Positions 7,147-11,836 of a stretch of 11,836 bases of DNA are shown here, one piece after another. The notes under the pieces were generated by a model, which worked only from the letters and a program-made list of their open reading frames with translations, searched no databases and was not told the origin of the DNA. The position numbers and the translations under genes were made by a program. How positions within the stretch are numbered: the stretch's first letter is position 1; the number at the start of each line of letters is the position of its first letter. This DNA comes from JAFARZ01 sp035651595 (GTDB lineage: Bacteria; Actinomycetota; Actinomycetes; Streptosporangiales; Streptosporangiaceae): the NCBI GenBank assembly GCA_035651595.1, contig DASRFJ010000125.1, positions 1-11,836 of the forward strand. Direction: 5' to 3'.

Positions 7147-9360
7147 TTATGGCCGGGCCGGCTTGGGGCCCACCGGCTTTGGGCTTACCGGCTTTGGGCT
7201 TACCGGCTGGCGGAGCGTTTCCGGCGATGGGAGCTGGGCGGGCTCGACGTCGAAGCGGGGCAGGTGCCGGTCCAGCCAGGACGGCAGCCACCAGTTGGCC
7301 CGCCCCAGCATGTGCATCACGGCGGGCACCAGGACCGTGCGGATGATGTAGGCGTCGACGAAGATGGCCGCCGCGAAGCCGAGGCCTATCTGCTGGATGG
7401 GCAGCAGTCCGCCGGCGATGAACGATGCGAAGACCAGGATCATGATCAGCGAGGCCGCGGTGATGACCCGCCCGGTCTGGGCCTGGCCGCGGATCACCGC
7501 GCGTCTGTTGTCGCCGGTGCGCGCCCATTCTTCGTGCATGCGGCTGATCAGGAAGACTTCGTAGTCGGTGGACAGGCCGAACAGGATGGCGAACATCAGC
7601 GCCGGGATCCAGGATTCGATCGGCCCTGTCGTGCTGAACCCGATCACCGACTTGCCCCAGCCGAACTGGAACACGGCGGTCATGACACCTAGCGCCACGC
7701 CGAACGAGAGGAGGTTCATGACCGCGGCGACCAGCGGGATGAGCAGGCTGCGGAAGACGATGGCGAGCAGCAGGAAGGCCAGGCCGACGACGACGGCCAC
7801 GAACTGGGGCAGCTTGCTGTTGAGCACCTGGGAGAAGTCCTCGCTGGCCGCGGTCGTGCCGCCGATGTGGATGGCGAGCGTGCTGCCCGCCGTCGCCTTC
7901 GGGATGGCGGCCCGCAACCTGTCGAGCAGGGTGGTTGTCGCGGCGTCCTGCGGCCCGGTGGCCGGATAGACCGCGGCGATGACCGCTTTGCCGTTGGGGC
8001 TGAGCTGTGGCGGCAGGACCGCCGTCACGTCCGGCTGGCCGCGAGCCGCGGTGGTGAACGCGGTGAAGCGTGCCCGGTCGGCGGGGCTGCTGACCTGGCC
8101 GATCAGTTCCAGCGGGCCGTTGAAGCCGGGGCCGAAACCCTTGGCCAGCAGCTGGTAGGCCTGGTAGGTGGTCGATGCGGACGGGTCGGTGCTGGAGTCG
8201 AGCAGCCCGGCGCGCATGCTGAGGAACGGGATCGCGAGCACGACGGTCACCGCCAGCGCGAGGAGGGCGGGGAACTGGGGTTTGCGGCCGATTCCTTCGG
8301 CCCAGCGGAGCCAGAACCCGGTGCTGTCCTCGACCCGGTGGCCGGTCTCGCGTTCTGCTCGCCGCAGCACCTTCAGCCCGAGAAAGCCCAGCATGGCGGG
8401 CAGCAGGGTCAGCGATGCCAGCATGGTCAGGCCGACGACGAGCGTGACCGTCACGGCCACGCCATACAGGAAGCCGACACCGAGGGCGAACAGGCCGAGC
8501 AGCGCGGCGCAGACGGTCAGCCCGGCCAGCAGGACGGCGCGGCCTGAGGTGGTGAGCGCGGTGATCGCGGCGTCTTCGGGTGCCTGGCCCGCGAGCAGCC
8601 CGGTGCGGTGCCGGCTGACGATGAACAGCGCGTAGTCCACGCCGACGCCGAGGGCCACGAGGATCGCGACCTGCGGAACCCAGCTCGCGACCGCGATGAC
8701 GTGGGTGAGGATGGCGATGATCGAGGTGCCCGCTCCGATCGCCACCAGCGCCGAGATGAGCGGCAGCACCGCGCCGTACACCGAGCGCCGGAACGCGAAG
8801 AACAAGACGACGAGCGCGGCCACGATCCCGAGCACCACGCTGGTGGAATCCCCGCTGGAGGTGGCGACGTTCTCGATCGCGGTACCGCCCAGCTGCACGT
8901 TCAGCAGCGGCCCGTCGGCGGACTTGGCGGTGTCGACCAGCTTGGTGACGGCCGCGTTGGGGACGTTCTGCGCCTGGGTGGTGAGGTTCACCGTGGCCAG
9001 GCCGATCGTGCCGTCCTTGCTGATCTGGCCTGCTTGGCTGTACGGCGAGGTCACCGCGCCCACGTACGGCAGCCGGGCGACCTTGGCGAGCATGGCCGTG
9101 ACCGCCGACTCGGCGGCCTGGTCGCGCAGCGTTCCGTTTCTGGCTTGGACCACGATCTGCTCGCTGTCGCCCGCCAGCGCGGGGAAGTCGGCGGTCAGCA
9201 CCTGCTGGGCCTTGGCCGAGTCGGTGCCGGGCAGCGTGTAGCTGTTGGTGTAAGCCGTCCCGGCCAGCTTGCCGAGCGCGAAGAATCCGATCAGCGCTAC
9301 CAGCCACCCGGCCAGGACGGCCTTGCGATGAATGAAGCACCAGCGGGCGAAACTAGCCAT
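7147..9360 (-). CDS. MMPL/RND-family transporter
   Basis: This is a proton-driven integral membrane transporter of the MmpL type, 737 residues. The family moves lipids, glycolipids, antibiotics or other hydrophobic molecules; the cargo here is unknown. TM1 is near residues 13-31 and is followed by an extracytoplasmic domain (about 35-170). A block of five TMs then contains GVGVDYALFIVSRHR (238-252), and a second extracytoplasmic domain follows at about 385-515. A final TM block contains GLSTDYEVFLISRMHEEW (595-612) and FVDAYIIRTVLVPAVMHMLG (667-686). D242/Y243 and D599/Y600 correspond to the Asp-Tyr proton-relay pairs of the family. The cytoplasmic tail is short and ends in a Pro-Val-Ser/Gly-Pro-Lys repeat from a 15-bp tandem repeat. 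The ATG at 9360 has a good purine-rich ribosome site. It is first gene of the operon with the ABC pair and divergent from the two-component system. Confidence 0.93.
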   Translation of the reverse strand: MASFARWCFIHRKAVLAGWLVALIGFFALGKLAGTAYTNSYTLPGTDSAKAQQVLTADFPALAGDSEQIVVQARNGTLRDQAAESAVTAMLAKVARLPYVGAVTSPYSQAGQISKDGTIGLATVNLTTQAQNVPNAAVTKLVDTAKSADGPLLNVQLGGTAIENVATSSGDSTSVVLGIVAALVVLFFAFRRSVYGAVLPLISALVAIGAGTSIIAILTHVIAVASWVPQVAILVALGVGVDYALFIVSRHRTGLLAGQAPEDAAITALTTSGRAVLLAGLTVCAALLGLFALGVGFLYGVAVTVTLVVGLTMLASLTLLPAMLGFLGLKVLRRAERETGHRVEDSTGFWLRWAEGIGRKPQFPALLALAVTVVLAIPFLSMRAGLLDSSTDPSASTTYQAYQLLAKGFGPGFNGPLELIGQVSSPADRARFTAFTTAARGQPDVTAVLPPQLSPNGKAVIAAVYPATGPQDAATTTLLDRLRAAIPKATAGSTLAIHIGGTTAASEDFSQVLNSKLPQFVAVVVGLAFLLLAIVFRSLLIPLVAAVMNLLSFGVALGVMTAVFQFGWGKSVIGFSTTGPIESWIPALMFAILFGLSTDYEVFLISRMHEEWARTGDNRRAVIRGQAQTGRVITAASLIMILVFASFIAGGLLPIQQIGLGFAAAIFVDAYIIRTVLVPAVMHMLGRANWWLPSWLDRHLPRFDVEPAQLPSPETLRQPVSPKPVSPKPVGPKPARP
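7160..7204. repeat. Three tandem 15-bp units in the end of the MmpL-type gene
   Basis: Units at 7160-7174, 7175-7189 and 7190-7204 follow ggctttgggcttacc. The last two are identical and the first differs at a few positions. In the minus-strand gene they keep the frame and encode Pro-Val-(Ser/Gly)-Pro-Lys repeats in the cytoplasmic tail. Confidence 0.9.
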
Positions 9361-9366
9361 CGCCTC

Positions 9367-9372
9367 TTCCTC
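9367..9372 (-). promoter_or_regulatory. Ribosome binding site of the MmpL-type gene
   Basis: GAGGAA on the minus strand lies 6 bases before the ATG at 9360 (a second AGAGG follows closely). This supports the chosen start of the 737-residue protein. Confidence 0.7.
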
Positions 9373-9379
9373 TCAGGGG

Positions 9380-9415
9380 TCTCGGCGCACGCTTCTGGGT
9401 TCTCAGCGCATGCTT
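9380..9415. promoter_or_regulatory. Direct repeats phased by 21 bp, candidate response-regulator site
   Basis: tctcggcgcacgctt (9380-9394) and tctcagcgcatgctt (9401-9415) match at 13 of 15 positions and start exactly 21 bases apart, two helical turns. They lie 20-55 bases upstream of the MmpL-type start, inside the region shared with the divergent kinase/regulator genes. Such spacing suits side-by-side binding of a dimeric activator or repressor. The adjacent NarL-type regulator is the natural candidate, which is inference. Confidence 0.4.
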
Positions 9416-9564
9416 GCCATCGTGGGCGATTGGGCCGTCGATTTCGTCGGGCCAGGATCGGTATCCGGACTACGTCAGCGGAACTACCCTCAGCACCGGT
9501 CATTACGCACAGCGTGCAGGCCGGGATCCGCCCGTCGCGTGATGCGGCTGGTCACAGCGCTGGT

Positions 9565-9570
9565 TAGGCT
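9565..9570 (+). promoter_or_regulatory. Candidate -10 element for the histidine kinase gene
   Basis: TAGGCT fits the actinobacterial TAnnnT -10 pattern and ends 9 bases before the ATG at 9580. No Shine-Dalgarno is visible in the short interval (tgacgcgag), so a leaderless or near-leaderless transcript is likely. A convincing -35 element is not visible. Confidence 0.35.
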
Positions 9571-9579
9571 TGACGCGAG

Positions 9580-10758
9580 ATGAGATGGGTACCTAGGGAC
9601 CTGGCGCTGCCGCTGGTGCTGCTCGCGGTGCAGCTCACCGGGGCCGCGGTCACCGGCCGGGACGCCCACCTGTTCAATCCGCCGCGCCCGCTGGGGCCGG
9701 CGGACTGGGTGCTGCTTGTGGCCGGCCCGGCAGCGCTGGTGGCGCGGCGCCGGTATCCGGTGGCGGCGCTGGTGGTGTGCCTGGCCGCGGTGGTGGCGCC
9801 GTCGGGTACCGGGTTCACGCACCTGAGCTTTGTCGCGGCGTTCTTCGTGGCGGCGACCGCGGGGCGGCGCTATGCGGCGTGGCTGGCGCTCGCGGCCGCG
9901 TTCACGTGGGTGATCTGGCTCGGCCCGCTCGCCTACCGGTACGCGGTCCCGCCGGCGAACGACGCGCTGCTGCTGGCGGGGTGGGTGGTGGCGGTGGCGA
10001 TCGCGGCGGAGGCGACCCGGATCCGGGCGGAGCGGGCGGCCGTGACCAGGGCCGGGCGGCTGATCGAGCAACGCCGCCGGCGAAGCGAGGAGCGCCTGCG
10101 GATCGCCAGGGACCTGCACGATGTCATTGGCCACAACATCTCGCTGATCAACGTCCAGGCCAGCATGGGGCTCGACCTGATGGACAGCCAGCCGGCGCAG
10201 GCACGCGCGGCGCTGGCCGCGATCAAGTCGGCGTCGAAGGAGGCACTGGAAGAGCTGCGTGCGATGCTGACAACGCTGCGTCAAGACGACGAGGACGCGG
10301 CCGCGGTTGCGGCTGCGGCTGCGGCGCCTCTTGCGCCTGCCCCCGGGCTGGACCGGCTGCCGGAGCTGATCGACCTCACCCGCGCGGCCGGCCTGTCCGT
10401 GGAAGTGGAGGTGGCCGGGCAGCCGCCGCCGTTGCCGGCCGCGGTGCACGTCGCGGCGTACCGGATCATCCAGGAGTCGCTGACCAACGTGGCCCGCCAC
10501 GCCGGGCGGGCCCGGGTCTGGGTTCGGGTCGCCTACGGCGACGCGGACGTGCGGGTGCAGATCGACGACGACGGGACGACTCCGACTCCGGCCGGGACTC
10601 CAGCCGGGACTCCGGCCGGGACTCCGGCCGGGACGGGGAGCGGTATCGCGGGGATGCGGGAACGCGCGGTCGCGCTCGGCGGTGACCTGACCGCCGGGTT
10701 CCGGCCCGGCGGCGGATTCCGGGTCAGCGCCCGGCTACCGGTCAGGTCCGCGCCATGA
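9580..10758 (+). CDS. Sensor histidine kinase, HisKA_3/NarL-partner type
   Basis: This membrane sensor kinase, 392 residues, should autophosphorylate and pass phosphate to the response regulator encoded next. Hydrophobic segments cover about residues 8-145 (around five to six helices with short loops, so a membrane-buried cue is plausible). A coiled stretch (about 145-170) leads to the H-box ERLRIARDLHDVIGHNIS with phosphoacceptor H180. An alanine-rich linker lies at 240-249. The HATPase domain has the N-box QESLTNVARHAG (298-309), G1 IDDDG (328-332) and a GTGSGIAGMRERA lid/G2 (351-363). Between G1 and G2 sit four TPAG repeats (336-351) from a 12-bp minisatellite, which lengthens the ATP lid. 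The ATG at 9580 lacks a Shine-Dalgarno and may be leaderless. It overlaps the regulator gene by four bases (ATGA), so the two proteins are co-produced. Confidence 0.93.
   Translation: MRWVPRDLALPLVLLAVQLTGAAVTGRDAHLFNPPRPLGPADWVLLVAGPAALVARRRYPVAALVVCLAAVVAPSGTGFTHLSFVAAFFVAATAGRRYAAWLALAAAFTWVIWLGPLAYRYAVPPANDALLLAGWVVAVAIAAEATRIRAERAAVTRAGRLIEQRRRRSEERLRIARDLHDVIGHNISLINVQASMGLDLMDSQPAQARAALAAIKSASKEALEELRAMLTTLRQDDEDAAAVAAAAAAPLAPAPGLDRLPELIDLTRAAGLSVEVEVAGQPPPLPAAVHVAAYRIIQESLTNVARHAGRARVWVRVAYGDADVRVQIDDDGTTPTPAGTPAGTPAGTPAGTGSGIAGMRERAVALGGDLTAGFRPGGGFRVSARLPVRSAP
10585..10632. repeat. 12-bp minisatellite, four tandem copies, in the kinase ATP lid
   Basis: Units actccggccggg occur at 10585-10596, 10597-10608 (one mismatch, g to a), 10609-10620 and 10621-10632. 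The period keeps the reading frame and encodes Thr-Pro-Ala-Gly four times, between the G1 and G2 nucleotide-binding motifs of the kinase. Near-identity of the units points to recent expansion by slippage. Confidence 0.95.
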
Positions 10759-11420
10759 TCCGGGTGCTGCTCGCCGACGACCAGGGCCTGGTCCGCGCGG
10801 GGTTCAAGGCGCTGCTCGACGCCCGCGAGGACATCGAGGTCGTCGGCGAGGCGGCCGACGGGTCCGCCGCGGTGGAGCTGGCCAGGACACTCCATCCCGA
10901 CGTGGTGCTCATGGACATCCGGATGCCGGGGCTGGACGGGCTGACGGCCACGCGCCAGATCACCGCCGACCCTGACCTGGCCGGGGTGCGCATCGTCATC
11001 CTCACCACATTCGGGCTCGACGAGTACCTGTTCGACGCGCTGCGGGCCGGCGCCAGCGGCTTCCTCCTCAAGGACACCGAGCCGGCCGACCTGGCCACCG
11101 CGGTCCGGGTCGTGGCGGCCGGCGACTCGCTGATCTCGCCCAGCATGACCCGCAAACTCATCGCCGAGTTCGCCACCCGAGCCAAGAAGCCCCGCCCCGC
11201 CGCCGAACTCGACGTCATCACCCAGCGCGAACGCGAAGTCATGAGCCTGGTCGCCGACGGCCTCACCAACCACGAGATCGCCGCCAAGCTGTACATGAGC
11301 CCGGCCACGGTGCGCACCCACGTCAGCCACGCCATGACCAAACTAGGCGCACGAGACCGCGCCCAGCTCGTCGTCCTCGCCTACGAAACCGGCCTAGTCC
11401 AACCCAACTGGCTAACCTAA
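10755..11420 (+). CDS. Response regulator, NarL/FixJ (LuxR-type HTH) family
   Basis: This 221-residue DNA-binding regulator is the likely partner of the kinase directly upstream. The receiver domain (about 1-120) has the acidic pair D8/D9, phosphoacceptor D54 in VLMDIRMPGLDG, T84 and conserved K106 in FLLKDTEP. A linker (about 138-152) joins it to a LuxR/GerE helix-turn-helix: TQREREVMSLVADGLTNHEI and MSPATVRTHVSHAMTKLGAR (about 156-200). The ATG overlaps the kinase stop (ATGA) and thus depends on coupled translation. Its target is probably the divergent MmpL/ABC operon and its own promoter, since both lie on the shared 9361-9579 region. That is inferred from position only. The gene ends in TAA and is followed by a C-rich tract. 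Confidence 0.95.
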   Translation: MIRVLLADDQGLVRAGFKALLDAREDIEVVGEAADGSAAVELARTLHPDVVLMDIRMPGLDGLTATRQITADPDLAGVRIVILTTFGLDEYLFDALRAGASGFLLKDTEPADLATAVRVVAAGDSLISPSMTRKLIAEFATRAKKPRPAAELDVITQREREVMSLVADGLTNHEIAAKLYMSPATVRTHVSHAMTKLGARDRAQLVVLAYETGLVQPNWLT

Positions 11421-11510
11421 CCCGCCCGCCCCGCCGGGCCGACGTCCCGCCCACCCCCGGGCCGACCCGCGGCCCGCCCAACCCCCGCGCCGCCCCCCGC
11501 CGCGCCCGCC
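11421..11510 (+). terminator. C-rich, G-poor tract after the regulator gene: possible Rho-dependent termination region
   Basis: By hand count these 90 bases hold 60 C, 24 G, 5 A and a single T on the transcribed strand. C-rich, unstructured RNA directly after a stop codon is the type of sequence Rho binds (rut site). No T-run hairpin occurs next to the gene end. Function is inferred from composition. Confidence 0.35.
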
Positions 11511-11529
11511 AGGACATATCCCCATATTC

Positions 11530-11557
11530 CTGACACGTTCCGGACGTGCGCGATTAT
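11530..11557 (+). promoter_or_regulatory. Weak promoter-like pair
   Basis: CTGACA (11530-11535) and GATTAT (11552-11557) are spaced by 16 bases, 5/6 and 4/6 matches to -35 and -10 consensus, in the most AT-rich stretch of this end. No start codon with a ribosome site follows. It could drive a short RNA or be chance. Confidence 0.2.
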
Positions 11558-11576
11558 TGCGGACACTTACCCCCCG

Positions 11577-11615
11577 ATCCGGACCCCGTTGGCTTATTCG
11601 GGGGTTTGCCCGGAT
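11577..11615. terminator. Inverted repeat, candidate (bidirectional) terminator hairpin
   Basis: The outer arms ATCCGG (11577-11582) and CCGGAT (11610-11615) are perfectly complementary. So are the inner arms CCCCG (11584-11588) and CGGGG (11599-11603), around a 10-base AT-rich loop. A competing stem CCCCCGA/TCGGGGG is also possible. A short T stretch (11605-11607) lies within the 3' arm, and there is no strong U-tract. It sits 157 bases after the regulator stop and about 85 bases before the stop of a possible convergent gene, a fitting place for shared termination. Confidence 0.4.
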
Positions 11616-11700
11616 GGCTGGCTGCCCGGTGGGTCTGCGGCTGGTTTGATGGGCTTCGATAGCGTGGTGGTTTTTCCCTTTGTGGTAGCGGGACCCCTGT

Positions 11701-11836
11701 TCACGGGGGCCGGTCTTCCACGATGGGGAAATCTTCCACGTTGCTGACGGACTGCGGGTGCGTTCCTGTCCCGGTAGCCGCACGCTGCACTCCAGGCACA
11801 GGCTGCGCGCACCCGGCCAGACCCGGCGGCCAGGCC
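11701..11836 (-). CDS. Possible C-terminal end of an unidentified protein (enters from right edge)
   Basis: On the minus strand a frame is open from the window edge to a TGA at 11703-11701, giving 44 visible residues ending THPQSVSNVEDFPIVEDRPP. The last 20 codons mostly end in G or C, as in real genes of this genome, and the frame would converge on the regulator gene. I do not recognise the protein. A 9-base direct repeat encodes the two VED triplets. The visible part is short, so it may be chance. Confidence 0.25.
   Translation of the reverse strand, partial: AWPPGLAGCAQPVPGVQRAATGTGTHPQSVSNVEDFPIVEDRPP

Larger units (their letters stand above)
11421..11836. other. Right-hand region without a recognisable complete gene
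   Basis: After the regulator stop codon no open frame here shows a known domain or a good ribosome site. Contents seen are the C-rich tract (to 11510), a more AT-rich stretch (11511-11576) with a weak promoter-like pair, an inverted repeat (11577-11615), and a 9-base direct repeat tcttccacg (11714-11722 and 11732-11740). A minus-strand frame open from the right edge to a stop at 11701 may be the end of another gene. Confidence 0.6.

Noticed and set aside
4634..9340. Single 1568-codon minus-strand frame spanning the MmpL, ATPase and permease genes
   Set aside because: Only its last part is the real permease. Upstream it is out of frame with the recognisable MmpL and ATPase proteins, so it is not a fusion protein.
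10585..10632. Short regular repeats as a CRISPR array
   Set aside because: Units are contiguous 12-mers without spacers, in frame inside a kinase gene.
9777..10685. Second plus-strand frame inside the histidine kinase gene
   Set aside because: It is out of frame with a clear HisKA_3 kinase, and its Gly/Arg-rich translation has no motifs.
11412..11783. Minus-strand frame of 123 codons at the right end
   Set aside because: Its translation across the C-rich tract is Gly/Arg repeats and overlaps the end of the regulator gene. No family features are seen.
11723..11836. Cys-containing small frame starting ATG on the plus strand and open to the right edge
   Set aside because: It has 38 codons with four cysteines but no ribosome site, and its codon choice is less gene-like than the opposite strand. 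Not supportable as a peptide gene from this window.
11421..11836. tRNA or other structural RNA gene
   Set aside because: I found no cloverleaf arms, no TTCGA-type T-loop with a matching stem, and no rRNA-like sequence.

Overview
The window is very GC-rich, with tightly packed genes, strong G/C bias at third codon positions, frequent 4-base gene overlaps, GTG starts and starts that look leaderless. The protein families (AccA-type biotin carboxylase, COG3559-like exporter, MmpL-type transporter, NarL/LuxR two-component pair) agree with a high-GC actinomycete, for example the Streptomyces/Pseudonocardiales/Streptosporangiales range. I cannot name a genus from sequence alone.

Layout, left to right. 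(1) Positions 1-3020, minus strand: a GH65 glycoside phosphorylase/hydrolase gene runs into the 5' part of a biotin-carboxylase gene, whose 3' end lies beyond the left edge. The GH65 frame has no stop before the carboxylase start and continues 298 bases into it out of frame. (2) 3021-3170: a divergent intergenic region with a candidate operator palindrome and a TAnnnT-type promoter placed for leaderless translation of the next gene. (3) 3171-4637, plus: a DHA2-type (14-TM) MFS drug-efflux-like permease. Its stop codon overlaps that of the convergent ABC permease in a shared CTAG. (4) 4634-9360, minus: an apparent three-gene export operon, transcribed mmpL-type RND transporter > ABC ATPase > large ABC permease (COG3559/TnrB-like), with junctions of +6 and -4 bases. 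(5) 9361-9579: a divergent control region with two 15-base direct repeats 21 bases apart. (6) 9580-11420, plus: a histidine kinase and NarL-type response regulator overlapping by ATGA. (7) 11421-11836: no recognisable complete gene. It holds a C-rich, G-poor tract, an inverted repeat able to form a terminator hairpin, a weak promoter-like pair, and possibly the last 44 codons of a minus-strand gene entering from the right.

How it fits together. The most coherent unit is the divergent two-component system plus MmpL/ABC export operon (4634-11420). The kinase presumably senses a membrane or envelope cue, and the regulator presumably controls the export operon and perhaps itself through the shared upstream region. 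This arrangement is typical of actinobacterial resistance or envelope-export loci; the regulatory link here is inference. The GH65 gene and biotin carboxylase form a separate metabolic block (disaccharide cleavage and acyl-CoA carboxylation). The features most worth a second look are the GH65/AccA out-of-frame overlap, the in-frame 12-bp minisatellite in the kinase ATP lid, the 21-bp-phased repeats, and the shared-stop convergent junction.
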